Source of the DNA: Planctomycetota bacterium | GTDB lineage: Bacteria; Planctomycetota; Planctomycetia; Pirellulales; UBA1268 | Reading direction: 5' to 3' | Length of the DNA: 61,776 nucleotides | NCBI GenBank assembly: GCA_029978905.1 | Contig: JAPOIM010000013.1 | Span: 1 to 61,776, forward strand | Shown here: in pieces, positions 41,744 through 49,920 of the stretch | How the letters are laid out: every line of letters begins with the position of its first letter | Position numbering within the stretch: position 1 is the stretch's first letter | The notes under the pieces: model-generated | The model's database searches: none | The model's input: only the letters and a program-made list of their open reading frames with translations | Told to the model about the DNA's origin: nothing | Made by a program: the position numbers and the translations under genes

Positions 41744-42559
41744 ATGCTTGCAGAGAGTTCGATCATCCAGCGGCTCGACGATCCTGCCGTCGCCCTCTGT
41801 GTGTTGGTGATGGCGGGATCCGGGATCAAGCTTGGTGGCTTTCGCACCACGCTCGTGGGCTTTGGGCTGTTGCTCGCCTTGGATGCTGCCCTTGCCCTGT
41901 GTGGTTGGGGCGGAGGTCTGCTCGTAAAAATCGAGGTGCCACCGGCCTACGCAACGGTGGCGGCATTTCTCGTCGTGTTTCTCGCGGGCGTCGCGGCGAC
42001 TGCGGGTGCGATGCAGGCGTTTCTGCGGGACTCTGCAGCGCGGTTGCCTGCCATCACCGACGGGATTCTCGGGGCGCTTGCTGGCATCCTCGCGGGCATC
42101 GTTGTGGCGGCGACGGTGCACATCGCGTGGTCGATGGGCACCTGCCAAGAGGCCAAGGAAGTGCCGGCGGAGTATCGCTTTCAGCCGGATCAGGTGGAGT
42201 TCAAAGTGGGCGAGGCGATGCTCGCCAACGTGGCTGGTGTGTCGAACAGCCTGTCGAAAGAGCTTCTGGAGCGTTATCGACTCGGGCTCTGGAGCGATCC
42301 CCTGCCCGTACCCGAGCCGGAGCTGCCTCCGGCGGCCGAGGGCGATGACGCAGCCGACGCCGAGGATCCTCCGCGCCTGACCACCGGCACTGCTGCTGAG
42401 GGTGAGGGAACGAGTGAGGGGGGAGGGGAGCAGGGATCGGTGCCTCCCGGCGGATTCTTGCCGACGTTTCCTGCGGGAGGACTGCCGCCAGCCACGGGTG
42501 GCGGAGCGGTTCCCGGAGGGGCTCCGGCACCTGGAGGCGGCGTCACGCTGCCTGAGTAA
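41744..42559 (+). CDS. Four-helix membrane protein with a Pro/Gly-rich tail (CvpA-like topology)
   Basis: 271 residues, 9 bases after the ATPase stop, so probably cotranscribed. Hydrophobic segments are near residues 14-30, 37-55, 66-90 and 103-125 (ITDGILGALAGILAGIVVAATVHIAW). A cytoplasmic or periplasmic segment (about 130-185) with KEVPAEYRFQPDQVEFKVG follows. The last 90 residues are Pro, Gly and acidic with no fold (PPGGFLPTFPAGGLPPATGGG). CvpA-like membrane proteins have a similar four-helix start, but I cannot confirm homology. Partnership with the neighbouring ATPase is suggested only by proximity. Confidence 0.65.
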   Translation: MLAESSIIQRLDDPAVALCVLVMAGSGIKLGGFRTTLVGFGLLLALDAALALCGWGGGLLVKIEVPPAYATVAAFLVVFLAGVAATAGAMQAFLRDSAARLPAITDGILGALAGILAGIVVAATVHIAWSMGTCQEAKEVPAEYRFQPDQVEFKVGEAMLANVAGVSNSLSKELLERYRLGLWSDPLPVPEPELPPAAEGDDAADAEDPPRLTTGTAAEGEGTSEGGGEQGSVPPGGFLPTFPAGGLPPATGGGAVPGGAPAPGGGVTLPE

Positions 42560-42576
42560 CGAGCGCCTCAACTGCC

Positions 42577-42656
42577 AGTGGGCACCCCTCAACGCCAAGG
42601 GTCTTCGGGGTTGCCACTCGCCGCATCCTTCGGCGGCAGACTTTGTCCACAGTCTG
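42577..42656. other. Stem-loops in the gap between convergent genes
   Basis: The 121-base gap between the plus-strand membrane gene and lutA contains an imperfect 12-base inverted repeat (AGTGGGCACCCC at 42577-42588 with GGGGTTGCCACT at 42607-42618) and a perfect 6-bp stem (CAGACT 42637-42642, AGTCTG 42651-42656). They may act as a bidirectional terminator; no T-tract is present. Confidence 0.35.
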
Positions 42657-42680
42657 CTTGGGTGGCGTGTCGAGCCAGTC

Positions 42681-43403
42681 TCACTCACACGCGGTTGCGA
42701 GCACTTCGGCGAGGTGGATCGTGCGGCATGCCTTGCCGTTGCGGCTGAGCCAGCCGTCGAGTTGGAGCTGACAGCTTGGATCGCTCGACACCACGAACGC
42801 CGCATTGGTCCGCGCGAGTGATCCCCCTTTCACTTCCGCCATCGCGGTGGAGATCATGGGGAACTTGACGCTGAAGAGCCCGCCGAAGCCGCAGCAGCTC
42901 TCGGCCTCATCGCATTCAATGAGTTCCAGGTCTTTGACATGCCGCAGGAGGGTTCGGGGCGCCTCTTTGATGCGGAGTTCGCGCATCCCGTGGCAGCCGT
43001 CGTGGTAGGTGACCTTGTGGGGGAACCGTGCCCCGATGTCGGTCACTCCCAACTTCTCCACGAGAAACTCCCCAAACTCAAACGTCCGCGAGGCGAGATC
43101 GAGGGCGGCCGTTTCGTGGGGGGTGCCGGCGAGGAGTTCTGGATAAAACACCCGCATCATCGCCACGCATGAACCGCTCGGGCCGACGACGGCATCCGCG
43201 CCGTCAAAGAGGGCGATCGAGCGGACGGCCAGTTGCTTGGCTTCGTCCCAGTAGCCCGCATTGAAACTGGGTTGCCCGCAGCACGTCTGCCCCTCACGGT
43301 ACTCGACCGTGTGTCCGAGGTGCTCAAGCACACGGGTCACCGCCAGCCCCACCTGCGGTGTCATTTGGTCGACGAAACAAGGGATGAAGAGGCTGACATT
43401 CAT
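42681..43403 (-). CDS. lutA: Lactate utilization protein A (CCG-domain Fe-S oxidoreductase)
   Basis: 240 residues from ATG 43403 (MNVSLFIPCFVDQM); the open frame upstream runs into sucD and is non-conserved. Two CCG-type cysteine motifs are visible: the first with GQTCCGQPSFNAGYWDEAK and the second with EAESCCGFGGLFSVKFP, plus YHDGCHGMRELRIKEAPR. These are typical of LutA/GlcF-like proteins that bind unusual iron-sulfur clusters. It is the third LutABC component but sits in a sucC-sucD-lutA group (10 bases after sucD), separated by about 2.7 kb from lutBC, with the opposite-strand ATPase genes in between. An independent heterodisulfide-reductase-like role is an alternative. Confidence 0.85.
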   Translation of the reverse strand: MNVSLFIPCFVDQMTPQVGLAVTRVLEHLGHTVEYREGQTCCGQPSFNAGYWDEAKQLAVRSIALFDGADAVVGPSGSCVAMMRVFYPELLAGTPHETAALDLASRTFEFGEFLVEKLGVTDIGARFPHKVTYHDGCHGMRELRIKEAPRTLLRHVKDLELIECDEAESCCGFGGLFSVKFPMISTAMAEVKGGSLARTNAAFVVSSDPSCQLQLDGWLSRNGKACRTIHLAEVLATACE

Positions 43404-43413
43404 GTCGGTCGGT

Positions 43414-44292
43414 CTAGCGCCCTCGCTCGATTGCGCGAACCATCGCGGCACCCATGTCGGCTGGGCTCTCGGCGATCTCGATGCCTGCGTCTCGGAGGGC
43501 CTCAAGCTTCGCCTCGGCCGTGCCCTTACCTCCAGAGATGATGGCACCGGCGTGCCCCATCCGCTTGCCCGGAGGAGCGGTACGGCCTGCGATGAAGGCG
43601 GCAACCGGCTTCGTGACATGGTCCTTCACGAAGGCCGCGGCTTCCTCTTCAGCGCTTCCACCGATTTCCCCCATCATCAGAATCGAATGAGTGTCAGGGT
43701 CGGCCTCAAACAACGTCAGGATGTCGATGAAGCTTGAGCCGACAAGCGGATCCCCGCCAAGGCCGACACAGGTGCTTTGGCCATGGCCGAGCTGGGTCAG
43801 CTGCCAGACCGCTTCGTAGGTGAGTGTGCCCGAACGGCTCATCACGCCCACGTGACCAGGGGTGTGAATGTATCCGGGCATGATGCCGATCTTGCATTCC
43901 CCCGGCGTGATCACGCCGGGGCAGTTGGGACCGATGAGACGGCTGCTGCTCGCCTGCACCACGGGGAGCACACGAGCCATGTCGAGCACCGGGATGCCCT
44001 CGGTGATCGCAATCACGGTTTCGATGCCAGCCGCCACGGCCTCGAGGATCGCGTCGGCCGCGAAAGGAGGGGGCACAAAGATCATCGTGGCATTGGCACC
44101 CGTGGCATCACGTGCCTCTGCAACGGTGTCAAACACCGGGAGGCCGGCGACCTGTTCGCCACCTTTGCCAGGAGTCACGCCACCGACCATCCGCGTGCCG
44201 TAGTCGAGGCAACCGCGGGTATGGAACTCACCCACCTTGCCCGTGATGCCCTGGCAGATGACGCGGGTGTCACGATTGATGATGATGCTCAT
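43414..44292 (-). CDS. sucD: Succinate--CoA ligase, alpha subunit
   Basis: 292 residues. The alpha subunit binds CoA and carries the phosphohistidine in the TCA-cycle step succinyl-CoA to succinate with nucleotide phosphorylation. CoA-binding Rossmann region: [24 protein letters not shown] and [10 protein letters not shown]; middle motif [21 protein letters not shown]; active-site [18 protein letters not shown] with the phosphorylated His. The start follows sucC by 63 bases and the stop precedes lutA by 10 bases, so one transcript is likely. Confidence 0.94.
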   Translation of the reverse strand: MSIIINRDTRVICQGITGKVGEFHTRGCLDYGTRMVGGVTPGKGGEQVAGLPVFDTVAEARDATGANATMIFVPPPFAADAILEAVAAGIETVIAITEGIPVLDMARVLPVVQASSSRLIGPNCPGVITPGECKIGIMPGYIHTPGHVGVMSRSGTLTYEAVWQLTQLGHGQSTCVGLGGDPLVGSSFIDILTLFEADPDTHSILMMGEIGGSAEEEAAAFVKDHVTKPVAAFIAGRTAPPGKRMGHAGAIISGGKGTAEAKLEALRDAGIEIAESPADMGAAMVRAIERGR

Positions 44293-44355
44293 GTTTTCCT
44301 AAGCCGAGAAGCGGGAAGCCGGGGGCCGGCGGGATGGGTGAGGGGGAAAGAACGG

Positions 44356-45546
44356 TCAGGCCTGGCTCGCAGCCGCGGCCACCACCTTTTGGGCAGCGTC
44401 GGTCAGGCCATCGGCAGTGATGATGCTCGTTCCACTTTCGGCGAGGATCTTCTTGCCTTCCTCCACCTCAGTGCCTTCGAGTCGCACCACGAGTGGCACG
44501 GTAAAGCCGACCGTCTTCGACGCCTCGACGAGTGCTGTGGCAATCGTGGTGCATCGCATGATGCCGCCAAAGATGTTGACGAGAATCGCCTTCACGTTGC
44601 TGTCGGAGAGAATGATACGAAAGGCTTCCGTCACCTGATTGACGTCTGCGCCACCGCCAACGTCGAGAAAGTTGGCCGGTTCGCCGCCGTGCAGCTTCAC
44701 GAGATCCATGGTGCTCATCGCGAGGCCCGCACCGTTGACGAGGCAGCCGATCGAGCCATCGAGCTTCACGTACGAAAGACCGGCAGCTGCCGCGCGAATC
44801 TCCGCAGGTTCTTCCTCCGATTCATCTCGCAGGGCAACCACGTCCTTGTGTCGGAAAAGGGCGTTGTCGTCAAACGTCATCTTGGCGTCGAGAGCAACGA
44901 GCGTGCCGTCTTTCGTGAGCACCAGCGGGTTGATTTCCAGGAGCGAAGCGTCGAGCGCGACAAATGCTTTGGTGAGGGCGCGGAAGAAGTGTTCGGCCGC
45001 TCGCCAGCTGGAGGTCGGCAGACCGAGCTTGGAAGAGAGCAGCCTGGTCTGGTACGCGCCGAGCCCACGGTCGGCGTCGAATGGTTCGGTGAGGATCAGC
45101 TCCGGCGTCTTGGCCGCCACTTCTTCGATATCCATCCCACCGGCGGTGCTGGCGATCAACACGGGTGAGCCAGCAGCTCGGTCCACCAGGATGGCACAGT
45201 AGAGTTCGCGCTCGATGTTGCAGCCACTCTCCACAAACACCTGACGGACCACCTGCCCCTCGGGGCCGGTCTGGATGGTCACGAGCGTTTGATTCAGCAG
45301 GCCGCTGGCAATCCGGGCGGCATCTTCCGGGCTCTTGGCAAGCTCCACGCCCCGCTGCTGCGATCCCTTGACCTGTCCCTTTCCGCGTCCACCAGCATGG
45401 ATCTGAGCCTTCACGGCACACACGGGGGTGCCAAGGCCTGAAAATGCCTGCGAGGCTTCTTCGGGCGTGCGGGCAACGTGGCCGGCAAGGACGGGCACAC
45501 CAGCAGCCCGCAGGAGATCCTTCGCCTGGTATTCGTGAATCTTCAT
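44356..45546 (-). CDS. sucC: Succinate--CoA ligase, beta subunit
   Basis: 396 residues. ATP-grasp subunit with the nucleotide-specificity region: start [31 protein letters not shown] (ATP binding), [49 protein letters not shown] (metal binding, ending in conserved Asn/Asp), [19 protein letters not shown] and [14 protein letters not shown]. Normal length. First gene of the sucC-sucD-lutA group. It is divergent from the flavoprotein gene at 45697. Confidence 0.94.
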   Translation of the reverse strand: MKIHEYQAKDLLRAAGVPVLAGHVARTPEEASQAFSGLGTPVCAVKAQIHAGGRGKGQVKGSQQRGVELAKSPEDAARIASGLLNQTLVTIQTGPEGQVVRQVFVESGCNIERELYCAILVDRAAGSPVLIASTAGGMDIEEVAAKTPELILTEPFDADRGLGAYQTRLLSSKLGLPTSSWRAAEHFFRALTKAFVALDASLLEINPLVLTKDGTLVALDAKMTFDDNALFRHKDVVALRDESEEEPAEIRAAAAGLSYVKLDGSIGCLVNGAGLAMSTMDLVKLHGGEPANFLDVGGGADVNQVTEAFRIILSDSNVKAILVNIFGGIMRCTTIATALVEASKTVGFTVPLVVRLEGTEVEEGKKILAESGTSIITADGLTDAAQKVVAAAASQA

Positions 45547-45696
45547 GAGTGCCTTTCGTGGCGGGGCGGGGGCAAAACACCCCTGAGGGTCGCCAATATG
45601 GCAGGGCCGCTGGCGGATTCCAACCGGGGGGCGTGCGGTTCGCTGATGTCGTTAGACTCTCGCCAAGAGCCAGCGGCGGGAAACTGGCCTGCGGAG

Positions 45697-47211
45697 ATGC
45701 ACGTGAGCCGACAAAACGTCCCGATCGTCATCGTGGGGGCCGGCTTTGGCGGGCTGGCGATGGCCATCCGCCTCCTCGCCATGGGGCGCAAAGACTTTCT
45801 CATTCTGGAGAAAGCGTCTGGGTTTGGTGGCACCTGGCACGACAACACCTACCCAGGCTGTGCGTGCGACATCCCTTCCCATCTCTATTCGTTTTCGTTC
45901 GAGCAGCATCCCGGCTGGACGCGGCACTACGCTTCCCAGCCGGAGATCTTGGCGTACCTCGACGACGTCGCCAAACGGCACCGGCTCGACGAGAAGACAC
46001 GCTTCAACACCACCGTCATCTCGCTCGTGTGGGACGAGGCCTGCGGCTGGCAGATCACCACAGCCGAGGGGGAGACCTTCTCCGCACCAGTGGTGGTGCT
46101 CGGAGTGGGCGGCCTGCACATCCCGCGTTACCCAGACATTCCCGGACTGACAAAGTTTGCCGGGCCCGCCTTCCATTCGGCCCGCTGGCGGCATGACGTC
46201 GATCTCGCGGGCAAACGGGTGGCGGTCGTCGGCAGCGGGGCGAGTGCCGTGCAGATCGTGCCGGCGATTGCACCGCAGGTCGCTCGCCTGTCGGTGTTCC
46301 AGCGGACGCCCCCTTGGATCCTGCCCCGCAACGACCAGCCGATTCCCGCCATCGTTCGTCGTGCCTTCGCAAGCCTGCCTTGGCTTCAGCGGCTGTGGCG
46401 GTGGGTGATTTATCTCAGGCAGGAATCGATTGCCTTCGCCTACACCCGCAACCCAAAACTGCTTGGGCACTGGCAGAAGCAGACGATGCGTTTGATTCAG
46501 GGGGTGTTTTCCGATCATCGCCTGCGCGACGAGCTGTGGCCGAGATATCCGCTGGGTTGCAAGCGGGCACTGCTCTCCGACGACTACTACCCGGCCCTCG
46601 CTCGCGACAATGTGGAGTTGGTCACCGAACCGATTCAGGAGATCCGCGCGGAAGGCCTGGTCACGGCCGATGGTCGTGAGCATGACGTGGATGTGCTCCT
46701 GCTGGCCACGGGCTTTCGCACCTTTAATCCTGCAGACGAGATCGAGATCGTGGGAAGGCAAGGCCGGCGACTGGCCGACGACTGGCGCAAGGGACCTCAG
46801 GCCTACAACGGCGTGCTCGTGGCCGGCTATCCCAACCTCTTCATGCTCATGGGCCCCAACTCGGGGCTCGGTCACAACTCGATCGTGTTTATGCTCGAGG
46901 CCCAGGTCCGCTACATCCTCTCAGCCCTCAAGTTGCTCAGCCGCGGAACATGTCCGCAGATCGAGGTTCGCGACGACATCCAGCAGTCCTTTAATCAGGC
47001 GATCGATGAGCGATTTCGCCAGACGGTGTGGGTGTCGGATGGGTCGCCATGGCGAAAGCCGTGCGAGAGTTGGTACAAAACGGCCACTGGACGGCTCTCG
47101 GCGCTGTGGCCCGGGTTTTCCGCCTCCTACTGGTGGCGGCTGCGGCAGGCCGACCCGCGTGACTTCGTCCCTGCCGAGCAGGTTGCCGCAGAAGCGGCTT
47201 CGCGACCATGA
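45697..47211 (+). CDS. Baeyer-Villiger-type flavin monooxygenase
   Basis: 504 residues from ATG 45697. Two other in-frame ATGs lie upstream (45598 and 45646) but 45697 directly precedes the conserved start of the fold. FAD motif IVIVGAGFGGLAMAIRLL and FGGTWHDNTYPGCACDIPSH are followed by the fingerprint FAGPAFHSARW, close to the FxGxxxHxxxW consensus for Baeyer-Villiger monooxygenases, and the NADPH motif VAVVGSGASAVQIVP. The protein should insert oxygen next to a ketone carbonyl or oxidise a heteroatom. TAGACT at 45653-45658 may be its -10 element. Its stop overlaps the start of the glycosyltransferase by 4 bases. Confidence 0.85.
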   Translation: MHVSRQNVPIVIVGAGFGGLAMAIRLLAMGRKDFLILEKASGFGGTWHDNTYPGCACDIPSHLYSFSFEQHPGWTRHYASQPEILAYLDDVAKRHRLDEKTRFNTTVISLVWDEACGWQITTAEGETFSAPVVVLGVGGLHIPRYPDIPGLTKFAGPAFHSARWRHDVDLAGKRVAVVGSGASAVQIVPAIAPQVARLSVFQRTPPWILPRNDQPIPAIVRRAFASLPWLQRLWRWVIYLRQESIAFAYTRNPKLLGHWQKQTMRLIQGVFSDHRLRDELWPRYPLGCKRALLSDDYYPALARDNVELVTEPIQEIRAEGLVTADGREHDVDVLLLATGFRTFNPADEIEIVGRQGRRLADDWRKGPQAYNGVLVAGYPNLFMLMGPNSGLGHNSIVFMLEAQVRYILSALKLLSRGTCPQIEVRDDIQQSFNQAIDERFRQTVWVSDGSPWRKPCESWYKTATGRLSALWPGFSASYWWRLRQADPRDFVPAEQVAAEAASRP

Positions 47212-48350
47212 CTGTTGTGGCCCATCGGCAAACCGTCGCGCTGCCTCAGGTCGTCATCGACCTGGAGAAGTTGCGGCACATCAACTGCGGCCTGGGGCGC
47301 TTCTCGTATTACCTGGGCCGTGAACTACTCCGCGTGGCGGACACGCCTTTTGAGCCGGTGTTCCTCCTGCCGAAAGAGGCGGCGAAGTATTTTCCCGAAG
47401 GCGGCTATCGCACCCTAAACACCTCCCTGCTGCGGAAGGAAGTCGTGCAGCAGTTTGTCCGCCCGCTGGTGTCGCCCTTTCTGAGGCAGCCCCCGTTTGG
47501 TGTGTGGCATGTCTCCAACCAGATGTCGCGGTACCTCCCGCTCGATTCACGCGTGCCGGTGATTCTGACCGTCCACGATCTCAACTTCCTCCATGAGTCT
47601 CCCCAAGACGACCGCGGCCGGGAAATCGAGCGAAAGCTCACCGACATTCAGCGAAAGGTCGATCGTGCGGCCGTGATCGTGACCGATTCGCAGTATGTCG
47701 CCGACGACCTGGCCGCCCATGTCGATCTCGGGCCGCGTCCGGTGCATGTGGTTCCGCTGGGGCTCAGTGAACCGCCTCAGCCATCCGCGACCCGCCCCTC
47801 CTTCCTGCCTGGTGGTCCCTTCCTCTTCACGGTTGGCAACTGTCTTGTCCACAAAAACTTCCACGTGCTTTTCGAGCTGCTACCCGCCGTGCCGAACCTG
47901 CGGCTGGTGATCGCCGGCAAGAAGGCCACCCCCTACGGCGAGCATCTCGAACGAGAGATCGATCGGCTGGGCCTCCGCGATCGCGTGCTCATGCCCGGCG
48001 AAGTTTCCGACGGCGACCGCCAGTGGCTCTACGAGCACTGCGAAGCCTTCCTTTTCCCCTCGCTCACCGAAGGCTTTGGCTTTCCCGTGCTCGAAGCGAT
48101 GCAGGCTGGCCGGCCCGTCTTCTGCTCACGCAAGACAAGCCTGCCTGAGATCGCCGGTGACCACGCGACCTACTTGGAGAGCTACGAAGGCGACGCCCTG
48201 GCCATGGCTTACCGAGAAGGCATGCAGAAGTTCACCGAGGATGCCAACGCGTCCCAGCGGCTTCGCGAGCACGCGGCGGCGTTCTCGTGGGCCGAGACGG
48301 CCCGTCGCTACTGCCGCGTGTATGAGACGGTGCTGCGGGGTCACACGTAG
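47208..48350 (+). CDS. Glycosyltransferase, GT4-like (first paralogue)
   Basis: 380 residues; start ATG overlaps the flavoprotein stop (ATGA). The N-terminal acceptor domain has INCGLGRFSYYLG, and the C-terminal GT-B domain has HKNFHVLFELLPAVPNLRLVIAGKKATPYGE, PGEVSDGDRQWLYEHC and the E-x7-E signature in EGFGFPVLEAM (GT4 retaining glycosyltransferases using nucleotide sugars). The neighbour at 48659 is a clear paralogue. The acceptor and sugar are unknown; surface polysaccharide assembly is inferred from context. Confidence 0.86.
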   Translation: MTVVAHRQTVALPQVVIDLEKLRHINCGLGRFSYYLGRELLRVADTPFEPVFLLPKEAAKYFPEGGYRTLNTSLLRKEVVQQFVRPLVSPFLRQPPFGVWHVSNQMSRYLPLDSRVPVILTVHDLNFLHESPQDDRGREIERKLTDIQRKVDRAAVIVTDSQYVADDLAAHVDLGPRPVHVVPLGLSEPPQPSATRPSFLPGGPFLFTVGNCLVHKNFHVLFELLPAVPNLRLVIAGKKATPYGEHLEREIDRLGLRDRVLMPGEVSDGDRQWLYEHCEAFLFPSLTEGFGFPVLEAMQAGRPVFCSRKTSLPEIAGDHATYLESYEGDALAMAYREGMQKFTEDANASQRLREHAAAFSWAETARRYCRVYETVLRGHT

Positions 48351-48351
48351 C

Positions 48352-48500
48352 CCGCTCGGGGTGAGCCCAGTGCTGCCCCGCCGGACGTTCGCTGCGGGCC
48401 TTCCGGGCCCTCGCTCACTCGAAGATCCGCAGCGCTTTCGCCCTCCAGGCTTCGCTCGCGTCTCTACGCCGGCGAGTCAGCACCGGGCTCACCCCTCGCT
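48352..48500. repeat. 149-bp repeat copy 1 with inverted-repeat arms
   Basis: Begins 2 bases after the stop codon of the preceding glycosyltransferase. Arms GGGGTGAGCCCAGTGCTG (48358-48375) and CAGCACCGGGCTCACCCC (48478-48495) pair at 17 of 18 positions. A second copy at 56745-56893 has the same length and is about 91% identical across the 138-bp arm-to-arm core by direct comparison. The remaining 158 bases before the next gene hold nothing recognisable. Likely a palindromic repeat family (REP or MITE-like) or a transcription-termination element. Confidence 0.85.
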
Positions 48501-48658
48501 GGGCGTTTTGTCAGGCGCGGTCTGCTTCCTGCTTGCCCCGCTTTCCTCCTTTGCCTGAAGCGTGCGATCGGCGAAGGGCTCCTTATCAGAAATCTCAGGA
48601 GAGTCGCTTCGTCTGCCGAAGAAAGAGAAGTCGTCGGAGGTGTGTTTGAGAGAGGGGG

Positions 48659-49876
48659 GTGCCAAGTTTGGATGCCGTGCGGCCACGAGTGGTGCTCGAC
48701 CTTGAGCGGCTGCGGCACATCAACTGCGGCCTCGGTCGATTCTGCCTGAACCTTGCTCGGGCGCTGCTGCAGCCCGGTGAGTGGTCTCAGTCTGGCTGCG
48801 CGATCGACCCGGTGCTCTTTCTTCCCGAATGTGCCGGCACCTATCTCGAGCCGCTGGTCTCGGCGATTCGACCGCCGCGTCTCTCGGTGCCAGCGCTCCG
48901 CAAGGAGGTGTTCGCGAGGTGGCTGCGGCCCCTGGCCCGCCCCTTTCTCACGGCCCCCAAGGTGGATGTGTGGCATGTCACGCACCAAACCTCGAAGTAC
49001 CTTCCCTTCGATGCGCGGGTGCCTGTGCTCCTCACGATTCATGACCTCAACTTCCTGCACGACGCCGACAACAAGCGCGACCCAGCCCGCGTGGCTCGCA
49101 AGCTCGCGAACATCCAGAGCAAGATCGACCGTGCCGCAGCGCTCACGACGGTTTCGCAGTTCACCGCGGCGGATGTGCGGGCGCACCTGCGTGTCGGGGA
49201 GAAGCCGATCTACGTGATCCCCAACGGCATGACCACACCGCCACCAGCGTCGCTGGAACGGCCGGACTTTCTCCCAGCAGGCCCGTTTCTGTTGTCGATT
49301 GGCAACTGTCTGTGGCACAAGAACTTCCACACGCTCCTGGGCATGCTTGAGCATCTGCCCGGTCGTCGGCTCGTGATCGCTGGAAAGAAAGCCACGCCCT
49401 ACGGACGTTTCATCGATGAAGAGCTGACGCGACGTGGGCTGCGGGATCGGGTGGTGATGCCTGGTGAGGTGTCTGACGGCGACCGCCAGTGGCTCTACGA
49501 ACACTGCGACGCGTTCCTCTTTCCATCGCTCGCAGAAGGCTTTGGCTTTCCGGTGCTCGAGGCGATGCAGGTGGGGAAGCCGGTCTTCTGTTCTCGCCGG
49601 ACAAGCCTTCCTGAAGTTGCCGGAACAGCGGGCTTCTTCTTCGAATCGTTTGCAGCAGATGTCATGGCCGACACCTTCCGACGCGGAATGGAGATCGTGC
49701 AGCAAACCGAAGGGTTTGCCTCGCGGCAGGTCACCCATGCAGCTCGCTACAGTTGGGACGCTTCGGCGGCGAGCTACCGACACGTCTATGAGGCGATAAC
49801 GCGGGGCGAGCGGACCACGGACCACAGCACGTCCTCGCCACGCGCCTCTGGGCCAGACGCTGCCTGCGCGGCCTAA
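48659..49876 (+). CDS. Glycosyltransferase, GT4-like (second paralogue)
   Basis: 405 residues from GTG 48659 with AGAGGGGG just upstream. It shares with the previous gene RLRHINCGLGRF, VRPLxxPFL-type segments, TIHDLNFLHD, HKNFHTLLGMLEHLPGRRLVIAGKKATPYGRF, PGEVSDGDRQWLYEHCD and the E-x7-E signature in EGFGFPVLEAM. This is a tandem duplication, with repeat copy 1 between the copies. A C-terminal tail of about 20 polar residues is extra. Substrate unknown; likely acts in the same polysaccharide pathway, perhaps adding successive sugars. Confidence 0.86.
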   Translation: MPSLDAVRPRVVLDLERLRHINCGLGRFCLNLARALLQPGEWSQSGCAIDPVLFLPECAGTYLEPLVSAIRPPRLSVPALRKEVFARWLRPLARPFLTAPKVDVWHVTHQTSKYLPFDARVPVLLTIHDLNFLHDADNKRDPARVARKLANIQSKIDRAAALTTVSQFTAADVRAHLRVGEKPIYVIPNGMTTPPPASLERPDFLPAGPFLLSIGNCLWHKNFHTLLGMLEHLPGRRLVIAGKKATPYGRFIDEELTRRGLRDRVVMPGEVSDGDRQWLYEHCDAFLFPSLAEGFGFPVLEAMQVGKPVFCSRRTSLPEVAGTAGFFFESFAADVMADTFRRGMEIVQQTEGFASRQVTHAARYSWDASAASYRHVYEAITRGERTTDHSTSSPRASGPDAACAA

Positions 49877-49920
49877 CGCCCTCTTGGTGCGGCTCACCTT
49901 CTTAAGAACAGGTCGACAGA

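Noticed and set aside
41411-42805. 464-codon minus-strand open frame under the GspE-like and membrane genes
   Set aside because: Antisense to an ATPase with intact catalytic boxes; Arg-rich low-information translation.
48352-48500. Peptide-like translation conserved between the two repeat copies
   Set aside because: The conserved reading frame has no start codon and the inverted-repeat arms explain the conservation; treated as a non-coding repeat.
48464-49897. 477-codon minus-strand frame
   Set aside because: Antisense to a glycosyltransferase whose E-x7-E signature and paralogue similarity are clear.
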